Assembly: GCF_002163585.1 (NCBI RefSeq)
Contig: NZ_CP015579.1
Span: 868,001 to 932,000, forward strand
Length of the DNA: 64,000 nt
From: Tatumella citrea
GTDB lineage: Bacteria; Pseudomonadota; Gammaproteobacteria; Enterobacterales; Enterobacteriaceae
Reading direction: 5' to 3'
Below are positions 8,970-18,984 of the stretch, piece by piece. The translations under genes and the position numbers were made by a program. Within the stretch, counting starts at the first letter, position 1; every line of letters starts with the position of its first letter. Below the pieces are notes generated by a model, which searched no databases, was not told the origin of the DNA, and saw only the letters and a list, made by a program, of their open reading frames with translations.

Positions 8970-9042
8970 ATGAACGCTGGCTGTCTTTGCCTGACTACCG
9001 GTTGATAGCAACAATGCTCATTATAATTACGGGGATAATGTT

Positions 9043-9693
9043 ATGCAGTCATCAGCGACCACTGTGCCGGCCAGCGACCAGCACAGCGCGTTAATTATTG
9101 TCGATGTACAGAATTGCTTTGTGACCGGCGGAACCCTGGCCGTGGAAGGCGGGGAAACTATCATCCCGTTAATCAATCAACTGGCAAGCCGCTTCGCCAA
9201 CGTTATTCTTACCCAGGACTGGCATCCGTCGGGTCATATCTCTTTTGCGGCCAACCATCCGGGAAAACAACCCGGTGAATTTATCGATACCCCCTACGGC
9301 CCGCAAATCCTCTGGCCGGTTCATGCGGTTCAGGGCAGTGAAGATGCGGCTCTGCATGCCAGCCTGCAGGTCCCTCATGCACAACTGATTATCCGCAAAG
9401 GTTGCCATTCGCATATCGACAGCTATTCAGCATTTACTGAGGCTGACCGGCAGACCACTACAGGGCTGGCCTCGTATCTGCATGCCCGCGATATTCACAC
9501 GCTGTATGTGGTGGGTCTGGCAACAGACTTTTGTGTCTCCATGACAGCCATCGACGCTAGCCTGGCGGGCTTTACGACTTCAGTGATTGAGGATGCCTGT
9601 AAAGCGATAGATTTACAGGGATCACTGGCTGCGGCCCGTGAACAGATGCTGTCGCAGGGTGTAAAACTAATCCACTCTTCCGCTGTTAACTAA
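9043..9693 (+). CDS. Nicotinamidase-like (isochorismatase-fold) amidohydrolase
   Basis: 216 aa cysteine-hydrolase-fold protein most like PncA nicotinamidases. It has the catalytic Asp in ALIIVDVQNCF (about residue 22) and the metal-binding TQDWHPSGHISFA region (about 58-70). A Lys-containing IIRKGCHSHIDSYSAF follows, and the catalytic Cys lies in LYVVGLATDFCVSMTA (about 156-170). PncA deamidates nicotinamide to nicotinate for NAD recycling. It is the first gene of a five-gene operon and begins 30 bp before the ABC ATPase. A related amidase on another heterocyclic substrate cannot be excluded. It is not part of the E. coli gene order at this site. Confidence 0.82.
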   Translation: MQSSATTVPASDQHSALIIVDVQNCFVTGGTLAVEGGETIIPLINQLASRFANVILTQDWHPSGHISFAANHPGKQPGEFIDTPYGPQILWPVHAVQGSEDAALHASLQVPHAQLIIRKGCHSHIDSYSAFTEADRQTTTGLASYLHARDIHTLYVVGLATDFCVSMTAIDASLAGFTTSVIEDACKAIDLQGSLAAAREQMLSQGVKLIHSSAVN

Positions 9694-9722
9694 AACTAAA
9701 ACTGTTCTGACAGGGAGACACT

Positions 9723-10547
9723 ATGTCTGTACTGACCACAGATATGCCTCCTCCGGCGGACCCGGTGGATTCAAGGCCGATCCGGCTGGAAATTAATAAC
9801 CTTACCGTCCGTTACGGAGATGTCACTGCACTTAATAATGTCAGCCTGCAGGTGTGTGAAGGCGAGTTTATCTGCATCCTTGGTGCCTCGGGCTGTGGCA
9901 AAAGCACTCTGTTTAATGTGGTATCCGGGCTGCTGCCTTCCAGTGAAGGGCGGATTTTCCTGGAAGGAAAAGATGTGACCAACAAGCCAGGACAGGTCGG
10001 CTATATGCTGCAAAAAGACCTGATGCTGCCGTGGCGCACGGTGCGCGGCAATATTACCCTGGCGGCTGCATTAACCCGGGGTGTCAGTGCGGCCGATCGC
10101 CAACAGGCTGAGGAGCTGGCCACCCGTTACGGGTTGGGGGATTTTCTTGACCATTATCCGCATGCGTTATCGGGAGGAATGCGTCAGAGGGTAGCGATGA
10201 TGCGTACCGTCGCTGCCGGTAAAGAAGTGATGTTGCTGGATGAACCGTTTGGAGCCCTGGATGCTCAGACAAGATTCAGTATGCAGGAGTGGTTATTACA
10301 AATCTGGCGTGATCTCAAACGGACGGTGCTGTTTGTTACCCACGATGTGGATGAAGCGATTTTCCTGGCGGATCGGATTGTGGTAATGACCCCGCGTCCC
10401 GGGCGGATAGCCGAAATCCTGACCGTGGAACTGCCAAGACCGCGTACCCTGGAAGACCTGACCGGAGATACTTTTGTGCAGCTGAAACGACAGATTATGA
10501 GCCGGCTGTATCACGATGAGAAACAAAACGGAGGCCGCCATGAATAA
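9723..10547 (+). CDS. ABC importer ATP-binding protein (SsuB/TauB/ThiZ type)
   Basis: 274 aa cytosolic nucleotide-binding subunit. Walker A is GASGCGKST (about residue 57), the Q-loop region is MLQKDLMLPWRTV, the signature is LSGGMRQRVAMMR, Walker B is VMLLDEPFGALD and the switch His is in LFVTHDVDEA. The sequence class is the nitrate/sulfonate/taurine/HMP importer family. It overlaps the permease gene by 8 bp, indicating translational coupling. The substrate cannot be read from this subunit. Confidence 0.93.
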   Translation: MSVLTTDMPPPADPVDSRPIRLEINNLTVRYGDVTALNNVSLQVCEGEFICILGASGCGKSTLFNVVSGLLPSSEGRIFLEGKDVTNKPGQVGYMLQKDLMLPWRTVRGNITLAAALTRGVSAADRQQAEELATRYGLGDFLDHYPHALSGGMRQRVAMMRTVAAGKEVMLLDEPFGALDAQTRFSMQEWLLQIWRDLKRTVLFVTHDVDEAIFLADRIVVMTPRPGRIAEILTVELPRPRTLEDLTGDTFVQLKRQIMSRLYHDEKQNGGRHE

Positions 10548-11331
10548 CTCTCAGCAGCATCCCTGGCGGGCGGTACTGGTCTGGCTGATTTCGCTGGTGA
10601 TGATTGTCGTTCTGTGGCAGTTGGTTATCTGGATTTCCGGGCTGCCGCAGTATGTAATTCCTTCACCACTGACAGCATTCCGCACCCTGCTGGAGAATGG
10701 TCAGCGGTTACAGTTACTGACCTGGCAAACGCTGTCAGAAACCGCGATGGGGTATCTGCTTGGCGCGGTGGCTGGATTTGTACTGGCATTACTGATGGGG
10801 CAAATTCCGCTGGTTCAGCGACTGGTTATGCCGGCGCTTATAGTTTCCCAGGCAGTGCCGATTGTAGCTATTGCCGCACCTCTGGTGATTATTTTCGGTT
10901 TTGGTCTGCTGCCAAAACTGATTATCGTGGCATGGATAGTCTTTTTCCCGGTCGTCGTTAATGTGCTGGACGGGCTGGCGGGCATCGACCGCGACATGCT
11001 GAACCTGGCCAGACTTATGGGCGGTAAACCGCTGCGGGTATTTATGCTGGTCAAACTGCCGGCCTGCGTCGGTCCGTTGTTCTCCGGGCTTAAAATCGGG
11101 GCGACTTATGCGGTAACCGGAGCGGTCATCGGGGAGTGGACGGCATCGGCCCAGCAGGGACTGGGGACTTATCTGCTCAGCGCCAATGCGCGGATGGACA
11201 CCGCCGGGGTGTATGCGGCGATGATCCTGCTGACGTCGATTGGTGTGGGTTCATTCCTGATTGTACTGGGCCTGGAAAGGTTAGCCACTCCGTGGAGAAG
11301 CCGGACCAAAGCCCCGGGTTACTTACGTTAA
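10540..11331 (+). CDS. ABC importer permease
   Basis: 263 aa inner-membrane subunit with about six hydrophobic segments, for example VLVWLISLVMIVVLWQLVI near the N-terminus. It has a BPD_transp_1 EAA-loop region (LARLMGGKPLRVFMLVKLPA) that docks on the ATPase. The ATG at 10540 is preferred over an in-frame start at 10516 because GGAGG sits just upstream (10530-10534). It belongs to the SsuC/TauC/ThiX-type family. Confidence 0.92.
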   Translation: MNNSQQHPWRAVLVWLISLVMIVVLWQLVIWISGLPQYVIPSPLTAFRTLLENGQRLQLLTWQTLSETAMGYLLGAVAGFVLALLMGQIPLVQRLVMPALIVSQAVPIVAIAAPLVIIFGFGLLPKLIIVAWIVFFPVVVNVLDGLAGIDRDMLNLARLMGGKPLRVFMLVKLPACVGPLFSGLKIGATYAVTGAVIGEWTASAQQGLGTYLLSANARMDTAGVYAAMILLTSIGVGSFLIVLGLERLATPWRSRTKAPGYLR

Positions 11332-11379
11332 GCCCGGTGAAATTCACCGCAACCTATTATCCTGACAGAGGTATACACA

Positions 11380-12357
11380 GTGAAAGCAGCTATTATTCGT
11401 ACCGCCATTCTCAGTGCATTACTGTCCGGTGTTTCGGCGGGCTTTGCGCATGCCGAAACTCTGACACCCATCCGCTTTGTCTATGACTGGGCCGGAGCCG
11501 ATCACGAACTGATCCCTATTGTAGTGGGGCAGGAAAAAGGCTTCTATCAGCAGGCGGGACTGGATGTGAAAGTTATTTTCCCGCCAGATTCACAAACCAC
11601 TGCCCGCATGCTGGCGCTGGGCCAGGCTGATGTTGGCCTGAATGCCACTACCGATGTGGTATTTGCAGCCGATCAGGGACTGCCTGTGATCGCTGTGGGT
11701 TTATATGCTCAGCATAATAACTGGGGGCTGTTTACTAAACCCGGGGTTCCGGTATCTCTGAAAGATTTGAAAGGTAAATCGATCGCGATTTATACCGATT
11801 CCTGGAGTAAAGCGATGATGCCGTTTGTGCTCAAAGCGGCCGGACTTCAGGAAAGTGATGTGAAATTTATTATTGCCCAGGACAGTGATGTGCCGCTGTT
11901 ACTGGCTGGCAAAGTTGATATTGCCACCAATACTAATAACTTCCTGATTCCCGATGTTGAGCTGTCACAAAACAAGACTCCGGGACAACTGGTGGGTAAA
12001 GATGCCGGTGTGCCGGATGTACCGGTCTGGGCGTATACCGCTTCCACCCGCTATCTGCAGGATCACGGTGATGTGGCGAAAAAATGGATGCAGGCCACGA
12101 TCAAAGCCACGGAATGGGCAGCAGCTCATCCGGATGATGCCGCAGAACTGTTGCATAAAGCCTATCCGGACAGTGGGTCAGTGGCTCTGAGCACCAAAGC
12201 CTGGAAAATTATCTCTCCGGATATGAAAGGGCCGCAGGGTTACATGATGCAAAGTGATGAGAACTGGTTGCCGATTGCCAAAGCATTACAGGCAACCGGC
12301 CAGATAAAAACGGTGTTACCGGCCGATAAATACTACACCAACCAGTTACTCAAGTAA
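11380..12357 (+). CDS. ABC importer periplasmic binding protein (NMT1/ThiY-like)
   Basis: 325 aa with a clear Sec signal peptide, cleavage probably after AGFAHA (residue 25). The mature start, with FVYDWAGADHELIPIVVGQEKGFYQQ in two overlapping blocks, resembles the NMT1/THI5-like fold that binds pyrimidine or other heterocyclic compounds. Start is GTG at 11380 with GAGG upstream. Its neighbours are a nicotinamidase-like enzyme and a nucleoside hydrolase, suggesting a nucleoside, base or cofactor-precursor ligand. This is inference; family members also bind sulfonates, HMP and formylaminopyrimidine. Confidence 0.88.
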   Translation: MKAAIIRTAILSALLSGVSAGFAHAETLTPIRFVYDWAGADHELIPIVVGQEKGFYQQAGLDVKVIFPPDSQTTARMLALGQADVGLNATTDVVFAADQGLPVIAVGLYAQHNNWGLFTKPGVPVSLKDLKGKSIAIYTDSWSKAMMPFVLKAAGLQESDVKFIIAQDSDVPLLLAGKVDIATNTNNFLIPDVELSQNKTPGQLVGKDAGVPDVPVWAYTASTRYLQDHGDVAKKWMQATIKATEWAAAHPDDAAELLHKAYPDSGSVALSTKAWKIISPDMKGPQGYMMQSDENWLPIAKALQATGQIKTVLPADKYYTNQLLK

Positions 12358-12410
12358 GCGGCTCACCACTACAGGCCCTGCGGAAAACAATGCGCAGGGC
12401 AGGAGAGGGT

Positions 12411-13322
12411 ATGGAAAAGATAATTATCGATTGTGATCCCGGTGTGGATGATGCAGTTGCATTAATGATGGCTCTGGCTGCGGGTGAGCAGCTCAATGTG
12501 CGCGGAATTACCACGGTTGCAGGCAACCTGCCTTTACCTGCGGTCACCCGCAATGCATTACGCATCCTCTCTTTTCTGGGGCGGGAGGATATCCCAGTAT
12601 TTGCCGGATGTTCGCGGGCGATTTTTCCGGGGCCAGCCCGGCTTTCGTCAGTACATGGTGCTGATGGTCTGGGGAACAGTGGTTTGCCTGATTCGGAACT
12701 CCGTCCCGCAGAACAACATGCCGTCGATTTTATTATCGACACAGTGCTGGCGGCACCCTCAGAAATAACACTCTGCGTGCTCGGTCCCATGACCAATATT
12801 GCCCTGGCACTGATTAAGGCACCGGAGATTGTCCCGCTGATAAAACAGATAGTCGTGATGGGTGGGGCGGTATTCTGCCCGGGGAATACGACCCCTGCCG
12901 CAGAATTTAATTTTGCCTGCGACCCTCATGCTGCAGAAGTGGTACTGGCGGCCGGAGTACCACTGACGTTGTTCGGGCTGGATGTGACTTCAAAGGCTTT
13001 ATTAACCGCACCGCGCATCGAAGCGTTACGCCAATCGGATTCAGCGTCCTGTCAGCTGGCAGCTGTGATGCTGGCAGATTACGGTGCCGCAGATCCTTGT
13101 CTGCATGATCCTTGTGTGATTGCCGGGCTGTTGGACCCTGACTGTTTTACGGGGATTATGGCACTGGTTAGTGTCGACTGTACTCCCGGCATTAACTACG
13201 GGCGAAGTGTCGGCTTTGTCAGTGAACGGCATCTGGCCGGACGCCAGCCCAATGCGAAAGTTATTACCGGGGTCGATGATCAACGACTGTTCCGGATGCT
13301 GATGGAATTGCTCAGCCACTGA
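12411..13322 (+). CDS. Inosine-uridine-type nucleoside hydrolase
   Basis: 303 aa N-ribohydrolase. It has the Ca-binding DxDPGxDD motif (IIDCDPGVDDAVAL, residues 4-17), the conserved GPMTNIALAL (about 127) and a later VMGGAVFCPGN block with AEFNFACDPHAA. The family cleaves the N-glycosidic bond of ribonucleosides to base plus ribose; some members accept nicotinamide riboside. The ATG at 12411 is preferred over an upstream in-frame ATG at 12390 because AGGAGAGG lies directly before it. It is the last gene of the ABC operon, 53 bp after the binding protein. Confidence 0.92.
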   Translation: MEKIIIDCDPGVDDAVALMMALAAGEQLNVRGITTVAGNLPLPAVTRNALRILSFLGREDIPVFAGCSRAIFPGPARLSSVHGADGLGNSGLPDSELRPAEQHAVDFIIDTVLAAPSEITLCVLGPMTNIALALIKAPEIVPLIKQIVVMGGAVFCPGNTTPAAEFNFACDPHAAEVVLAAGVPLTLFGLDVTSKALLTAPRIEALRQSDSASCQLAAVMLADYGAADPCLHDPCVIAGLLDPDCFTGIMALVSVDCTPGINYGRSVGFVSERHLAGRQPNAKVITGVDDQRLFRMLMELLSH

Positions 13323-13354
13323 ATGCACCGTAATTGATCCTCGTTTGATTTATT

Positions 13355-13391
13355 CTAATTTGACGCTGTGCTTTGCCATACTTTTTCTAAT
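13355..13391 (+). promoter_or_regulatory. Pair of CTAAT motifs, candidate GcvA sites
   Basis: CTAAT occurs at 13355-13359 and 13387-13391, 32 bp apart (three helical turns). CTAAT is the core reported for GcvA sites far upstream of E. coli gcvT. The motif is short, so the call rests on spacing and position. Confidence 0.4.
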
Positions 13392-13611
13392 CCGATGTCT
13401 CAGGCATGGCGTCTTTTATTAACAATAACCCTTCCTTTAAGTTCGTAGATATACTAAATATTACCCGGTTAAACAGTGTTTAAATCTATATTTTACTGAT
13501 TACCTGGTTTATTTATCTGCAATTATTTATGCACTATGTCGGTGCATCACCCTGTTTCGCCATTATTTTGCTTATAGTTAATTTTGCCTTTCGGTGGTAA
13601 GTTTTTTGCTA

Positions 13612-13627
13612 AGGATAACGTTTGCGT
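13612..13627 (+). promoter_or_regulatory. Putative PurR operator of gcvTHP
   Basis: AGGATAACGTTTGCGT matches 13 of 16 positions of the PurR consensus ACGCAAACGTTTGCGT. It lies 66 bp before the gcvT start. PurR repression of gcvTHP is established in E. coli. Confidence 0.6.
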
Positions 13628-13692
13628 TGCGACAGATAACCGTGGCGGCCTGACAGCTCAGGGTAAAACCCTTACTTATCAACGGGACAGTT

Positions 13693-14787
13693 ATGACTCA
13701 GCACACACCTTTGTTTGAACAGCATCAGGCCTGCGGGGCCAGAATGGTGGATTTTCACGGCTGGATGATGCCTTTGCATTACGGTTCTCAGATTGATGAA
13801 CACCAGGCCGTACGCCACGATGCCGGAATGTTCGACGTTTCACATATGACCATAGTGGATATTACCGGGCCGCGCAGCCGCGAATTTCTCCGTTATCTGC
13901 TGGCAAATGATGTCGCCAGACTCACTACACCCGGCAAAGCTTTATACAGCGCGATGCTGAATGCTTCCGGTGGCGTTATTGATGACTTAATTGTCTATTT
14001 TCTTTCAGAAGAGTATTTCCGGCTGGTGGTCAATTCTGCTACCAGAGAGAAAGATCTCGCCTGGATAACGGAACATGCCAGTGCATTTGAGGTGCAGTTA
14101 CAGGAACGCAGTGAACTGGCTCTGATAGCAGTGCAGGGGCCACAGGCACAGCAAAAGGCGCGCACGCTGTTTACTGACAGCCAGCGCCAGCAAACTGAAG
14201 GAATGGCGCCGTTTTACGGAGTTCAGAGCGGTGATCTGTTTATTGCTACCACCGGATACACCGGGGAAGCTGGCTATGAAATTGCGTTACCTGCCGCTCA
14301 GGCAGCAGATTTCTGGCAGCAGTTGCTTAACGCAGGAGTGAAACCGGCCGGTCTCGGAGCCCGCGATACTCTGCGACTGGAGGCGGGTATGAACCTGTAT
14401 GGTCAGGAAATGGATGAGTCAGTATCTCCACTGGCGGCCAATATGGGCTGGACCATCGCCTGGCAACCGGAAGATCGTCAGTTTATCGGACGTGAAGCTC
14501 TGGAACAGCAACGCAGGACTGGCACAGAAAAACTGGTCGGACTGGTGCTGAAAGAAAAAGGTGTATTGCGAAATGAGCTACCGGTGCTGTTTACTGACAG
14601 TGACGGTGTACAGCAGCAAGGGATCATTACCAGCGGTTCGTTTTCGCCCACCCTGGGCTGCGGTATTGCCCTGGCCCGTGTCCCTGCCTCTGTCGGTGAT
14701 ACTGCTGTGGTACAAATTCGCCAGCGCGAGATGCCGGTCACCGTTACCCGGCCGGTTTTCGTTCGTGCCGGCAAACCTTTGGTATAA
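13693..14787 (+). CDS. gcvT: Glycine cleavage T protein (aminomethyltransferase)
   Basis: Transfers the aminomethyl carbon from lipoylated H protein to THF, giving 5,10-methylene-THF and ammonia. The protein is 364 aa, as in E. coli. Conserved features include [26 protein letters not shown] and the folate-binding [11 protein letters not shown] region near residue 195, plus [10 protein letters not shown] near 247. It is the first gene of gcvTHP, 25 bp before gcvH. Confidence 0.97.
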   Translation: MTQHTPLFEQHQACGARMVDFHGWMMPLHYGSQIDEHQAVRHDAGMFDVSHMTIVDITGPRSREFLRYLLANDVARLTTPGKALYSAMLNASGGVIDDLIVYFLSEEYFRLVVNSATREKDLAWITEHASAFEVQLQERSELALIAVQGPQAQQKARTLFTDSQRQQTEGMAPFYGVQSGDLFIATTGYTGEAGYEIALPAAQAADFWQQLLNAGVKPAGLGARDTLRLEAGMNLYGQEMDESVSPLAANMGWTIAWQPEDRQFIGREALEQQRRTGTEKLVGLVLKEKGVLRNELPVLFTDSDGVQQQGIITSGSFSPTLGCGIALARVPASVGDTAVVQIRQREMPVTVTRPVFVRAGKPLV

Positions 14788-14812
14788 AAAATAATTTCAG
14801 GAGATAACCCCA

Positions 14813-15193
14813 ATGAGCAATGTTCCGGCTGAACTGAAATACCGTGAAAGTCACGAGTGGGTACGTTTTGAAGATGATGGCAGTGTAACCGTCGGAATTA
14901 CCGAACATGCCCAGGAGCTGTTGGGTGACATGGTGTTTGTTGACCTGCCAGAAACTGGCGCACAACTGCAACAGGGTGATGACTGTGCTGTTGCCGAATC
15001 GGTAAAAGCGGCTTCCGATATCTATGCACCGCTGAATGGTGAAGTTATTGCGGTTAATGAAGCGCTGGCCGAAAACCCGGAACTGGTGAACAGTGACCCT
15101 TACAACGCTGGCTGGTTATTCAAATTACAACCGGCCGGAGGAGAAGATGGCCTGCTGGATGCAGCAGCCTATAAAGCCGCGATTGACGAATAA
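14813..15193 (+). CDS. gcvH: Glycine cleavage H protein
   Basis: Lipoyl carrier protein that shuttles the aminomethyl group between P, T and L proteins. The protein is 126 aa (129 in E. coli). The lipoylated Lys is in [17 protein letters not shown] (about residue 63), and the ESHEWV start block is typical. A 103-bp gap separates it from gcvP. Confidence 0.97.
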   Translation: MSNVPAELKYRESHEWVRFEDDGSVTVGITEHAQELLGDMVFVDLPETGAQLQQGDDCAVAESVKAASDIYAPLNGEVIAVNEALAENPELVNSDPYNAGWLFKLQPAGGEDGLLDAAAYKAAIDE

Positions 15194-15296
15194 CTGCCAG
15201 ACCCCGGCTGCACAGTCTGTAGCCGGAATGACCTGAAACGGCAGTTGCCAGTGCTGCTGCCGTATTAATTCCAGCCAGATTCAGGATGCACAGCGA

Positions 15297-18176
15297 ATGA
15301 CCCGGACTCTCAGCCAGCTTGAAAACCAGAATGACTTTATCTCCCGCCATATTGGCCCGACCGAAAAGCAGCAGCAAACTATGCTACAAAGCATTGGTGC
15401 AGACAGCTTACCGGCACTGATTAATGCGATTGTTCCGCAGTCAATTCGTCTGCCTGAACTGCCGGCGACAGGTGAAGCGGTCACTGAGCAGCAGGCTCTG
15501 GCTGAGCTGAAGGCTATTGCCGGAAAAAACAAGTTATACAAATCCTGGATAGGTATGGGTTACAGTGCAGTTATTACTCCGCCGGTTATCCTGCGTAATC
15601 TGCTGGAAAATCCGGGCTGGTATACGGCTTATACTCCCTATCAGCCGGAAGTTTCTCAGGGCCGACTGGAAGCACTGCTTAATTTCCAGCAACTGACACT
15701 CGATTTGACCGGGATGGATATCGCCTCGGCCTCGTTGCTGGATGAGGCGACCGCTGCTGCTGAAGCGATGGCAATGGCAAAACGCGTCAGTAAGCTGAAA
15801 AATGCCAATAAGTTTTTTGTTGCCGACGATATTCATCCGCAAACTCTCGATGTGGTGCGTACCCGTGCCGAAACCTTTGGTTTTGAACTGATCATTGATG
15901 CGGCAGAACGTGCTGCTGACCATCAGGATCTGTTCGGTGTGTTGCTGCAGTATTGCGGTACCCGTGGCCACCTGCATGACTATCGTGAAATCATCGCGCA
16001 ACTGAAGCAACGCAAAGTGATCGTCAGTGTCGCGGCCGATTTTATGGCACTGGTATTACTGACCTCACCAGGTGCTCAGGGCGCAGACATTGTGTTTGGA
16101 TCATCACAACGGTTTGGTGTGCCTATGGGCTACGGCGGGCCACATGCGGCGTTCTTCGCCAGCCGTGACGAGCACAAACGTGCAATGCCCGGCAGGATTA
16201 TCGGGGTATCACGGGATGTTAGCGGTAATCAGGCATTGCGTATGGCGATGCAGACCCGTGAGCAACATATCCGCCGGGAAAAAGCTAACTCCAACATCTG
16301 TACCTCTCAGGTATTGCTGGCCAATATTGCCGGTATGTATGCAGTCTGGCATGGTCCGCAGGGCCTGAAAACTATTGCTGAACGTATTCACCGCATGACC
16401 GATATTCTGGCGGCAGCGTTGCAGCAACGAGGCGTGAAAATTCGTAATCATCAGTGGTTTGATACCCTGATGGTTGAAGTGAAAGATAAAGCGGCAGTGC
16501 TGCAGCGTGCGGCTGAGCACCGGGTTAATTTACGTACCGATCTGCATCAGGCGGTCGGAATCACTCTGGATGAAACAACCGCCCGCGAAGACCTGCAAGC
16601 CCTGGTTACGATTATTACCGGTGACACTGCGCCAGTGGATATCGATAGCCTGGATCAGTCGCTGGCTACTGAGAGCCATTCGATCCCGCAGGCGTTATAC
16701 CGCAACGATGCGATCCTCACTCATCCGGTGTTTAACCGTTATCACAGCGAAACGGAAATGATGCGTTACCTGCACCGGCTGGAGAAAAAAGATCTGGCAT
16801 TGAATCAGGCCATGATCCCGCTCGGTTCCTGCACCATGAAACTCAATGCTGTCGCAGAAATGCTGCCGGTTACCTGGCCGGAGTTTGCGGGGTTACATCC
16901 GTTCTGCCCGACTTCTCAGGCGGCAGGTTATCTGCAGATGATTGATATGTTGTCACGCTGGCTGGTGCAACTGACGGGTTATGATGCTCTCTGTATGCAG
17001 CCAAATTCCGGTGCGCAGGGAGAATACGCAGGCCTGCTGGCTATCCGTCGTTATCATGAAAGTCGTCAGCAGCCGGAACGCAATATCTGTCTGATTCCTG
17101 CATCTGCCCACGGTACCAATCCTGCCTCAGCTCAGATGGCCGGTATGGAAGTCGTGGTTGTGGCCTGTGATAAACAGGGGAATATTGATCTTGATGATCT
17201 TCGTCTGAAAGCCGAGCAGGCGGGTGAACAGCTATCCTGCATTATGGTTACTTACCCGTCAACCCACGGAGTTTATGAAGCCACAATCGGTGAAGTCTGC
17301 CAGATTGTTCATCAGCACGGAGGTCAGGTTTATCTGGATGGTGCCAATATGAATGCCCAGGTCGGGCTGACCTCTCCCGGATTTATTGGTGCCGATGTAT
17401 CACACCTGAATCTGCACAAAACCTTCTGCATTCCACATGGCGGCGGCGGACCGGGAATGGGACCAATTGGCGTAAAAGCCCACCTGGCACCGTTTGTTCC
17501 CGGGCACAGTGTGGTTCAACTGGACGGCGTTCTGACCCGTGAAGGCGCAGTTTCAGCAGCACCCTTTGGCAGTGCCTCTATTCTGCCTATCAGCTGGATG
17601 TATATCCGGATGATGGGGGCGGAAGGTTTGCGTCAGGCAAGCTCAGTGGCGATTCTCAATGCTAACTATATCGCCCGTCGTCTGAGTGACGCTTATCCGA
17701 TCCTTTATACCGGTGCAGACGGGCACGTGGCGCATGAATGTATTCTGGATATTCGCCCGCTGAAAGAACAGACAGGGATCAGTGAAATGGATATTGCCAA
17801 ACGGCTGATTGACTATGGTTTCCATGCACCGACCATGTCGTTCCCGGTGGCGGGAACCCTGATGGTGGAACCCACAGAGTCAGAAAGTCAGCAGGAACTG
17901 GACCGGTTTATTGCAGCAATGCTGGCAATCCGCAGCGAAATTGACAAAGTAGCCGCAGGTGAATGGCCGGCGAACGATAATCCGCTGGTGAATGCTCCAC
18001 ATACCCAGCAGGAAATCACAGGGGAATGGCAACACAGTTATACCCGTGAACAGGCAGTTTTCCCTGCCGGCAGCGAGGACAAATACTGGCCGACCGTTAA
18101 ACGACTGGATGACGTATACGGCGATCGCAATCTGTTCTGCTCCTGTGTACCGATCAGCGATTATCAGGCACAGTAA
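15297..18176 (+). CDS. gcvP: Glycine dehydrogenase (decarboxylating), P protein
   Basis: PLP enzyme that decarboxylates glycine and passes the aminomethyl group to GcvH. The protein is 959 aa (957 in E. coli) and matches it strongly throughout. The PLP-binding Lys is in [19 protein letters not shown] (about residue 708). The C-terminus ends [12 protein letters not shown]. Start ATG at 15297 has AGGA upstream. It closes the gcvTHP operon with a strong terminator 39 bp later. Confidence 0.98.
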   Translation: MTRTLSQLENQNDFISRHIGPTEKQQQTMLQSIGADSLPALINAIVPQSIRLPELPATGEAVTEQQALAELKAIAGKNKLYKSWIGMGYSAVITPPVILRNLLENPGWYTAYTPYQPEVSQGRLEALLNFQQLTLDLTGMDIASASLLDEATAAAEAMAMAKRVSKLKNANKFFVADDIHPQTLDVVRTRAETFGFELIIDAAERAADHQDLFGVLLQYCGTRGHLHDYREIIAQLKQRKVIVSVAADFMALVLLTSPGAQGADIVFGSSQRFGVPMGYGGPHAAFFASRDEHKRAMPGRIIGVSRDVSGNQALRMAMQTREQHIRREKANSNICTSQVLLANIAGMYAVWHGPQGLKTIAERIHRMTDILAAALQQRGVKIRNHQWFDTLMVEVKDKAAVLQRAAEHRVNLRTDLHQAVGITLDETTAREDLQALVTIITGDTAPVDIDSLDQSLATESHSIPQALYRNDAILTHPVFNRYHSETEMMRYLHRLEKKDLALNQAMIPLGSCTMKLNAVAEMLPVTWPEFAGLHPFCPTSQAAGYLQMIDMLSRWLVQLTGYDALCMQPNSGAQGEYAGLLAIRRYHESRQQPERNICLIPASAHGTNPASAQMAGMEVVVVACDKQGNIDLDDLRLKAEQAGEQLSCIMVTYPSTHGVYEATIGEVCQIVHQHGGQVYLDGANMNAQVGLTSPGFIGADVSHLNLHKTFCIPHGGGGPGMGPIGVKAHLAPFVPGHSVVQLDGVLTREGAVSAAPFGSASILPISWMYIRMMGAEGLRQASSVAILNANYIARRLSDAYPILYTGADGHVAHECILDIRPLKEQTGISEMDIAKRLIDYGFHAPTMSFPVAGTLMVEPTESESQQELDRFIAAMLAIRSEIDKVAAGEWPANDNPLVNAPHTQQEITGEWQHSYTREQAVFPAGSEDKYWPTVKRLDDVYGDRNLFCSCVPISDYQAQ

Positions 18177-18214
18177 ACAGAATATTGCCGTCATACAGTT
18201 CGGGTAAAGTAAAC

Positions 18215-18247
18215 ACCGCGGCTCTTTGCAGAGACCGCGGTTTTTTT
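18215..18247 (+). terminator. Rho-independent terminator of gcvTHP
   Basis: CCGCGG (18216-18221) pairs with CCGCGG (18235-18240); CTCT/AGAG extends the stem with one bulged A. A run of seven Ts follows. Confidence 0.88.
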
Positions 18248-18267
18248 ATATGTCGATGGAGAAACCG

Positions 18268-18828
18268 ATGAAGCAGCTGACAACCGCGCGCCTGACCGGC
18301 CGCCGGCTAACCAGAAATGACTGGTCCTTTTTCTGCCATCTGTATCAGGACCGGCAGGTTATGCGCTTTATCACCGATCCATTGAGTGAAGCGGAAATCC
18401 GTGAGCGGTTTACTCTTCGTCTGGCTGACTGGGATCGCCACAGTAGCCACTGGCTTTGTCTGTTACTGAGTGAAGGTGAACAGGGTAGGCCGGTAGGCCT
18501 TACTGGCAGGTGTATGACTGACCCCGGGATAGCTGAGGCAGGTTTTATTCTGAGCCGGGAAGGTCAGGGTAAAGGCTATGGCAGTGAGTCACTGCATGCA
18601 CTGAGCAGCGCATTTTTTGGCGGCGGCTATGGCCACCGGCTGTTCTGTCGGGTAACTGAGGGTAATACCCCCTGTGTTCGTCTGATGGAGCGGTGTGGAT
18701 TTCACTATGAGGGATGTTTAAGACAAAGTTTTTGGCTTGACGGCGGGTGGCGTAATGACCTGTTGTTCTCGCGGTTAAGCAGTGATCCAAAAGTCCCTGA
18801 AACAGCTGCCGGACGCTGGTCAGTCTGA
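18268..18828 (+). CDS. GNAT-family N-acetyltransferase
   Basis: 186 aa GCN5-related acetyltransferase of the RimJ/RimL-like subclass (Acetyltransf_3). It has the acetyl-CoA loop in LSREGQGKGYGSESL (about residues 94-108) and the C-terminal N-x-x-S/C-x-R-L-M-E-R-C-GF-x-x-EG block (TPCVRLMERCGFHYEG). The ATG at 18268 is chosen because GGAG lies 6 nt before it; two upstream in-frame ATGs overlap the gcv terminator tail. The substrate is unknown. It replaces the genes that follow gcvP in E. coli. Confidence 0.85.
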   Translation: MKQLTTARLTGRRLTRNDWSFFCHLYQDRQVMRFITDPLSEAEIRERFTLRLADWDRHSSHWLCLLLSEGEQGRPVGLTGRCMTDPGIAEAGFILSREGQGKGYGSESLHALSSAFFGGGYGHRLFCRVTEGNTPCVRLMERCGFHYEGCLRQSFWLDGGWRNDLLFSRLSSDPKVPETAAGRWSV

Positions 18829-18984
18829 ACTAAAATATGCGGGGCTGTGGAGAAACGGCCTCTTTGTGAAGCTGGTTACAGCCATTCACAAATTTATTTC
18901 AGCTTACAACTGTACACTGAAAATTTTCTTCGCTACGCTGTGGGGGATTTATCAGGAATCTGGCATTAATTCAGGAAGCATTCG

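Larger units (their letters stand above)
13323..13692 (+). promoter_or_regulatory. gcvTHP control region
   Basis: A 370-bp AT-rich gap with no reading frame of note. It contains a GcvA-like pair and a PurR-like box (listed separately). The long AT-rich stretch between them (about 13400-13600) is where Lrp would be expected to bind by analogy with E. coli. No glycine riboswitch was recognised. Confidence 0.7.

Noticed and set aside
13323..13692. Glycine riboswitch before gcvT
   Set aside because: I see none of the conserved aptamer core, and enterobacterial gcvTHP is controlled by GcvA/PurR/Lrp instead.
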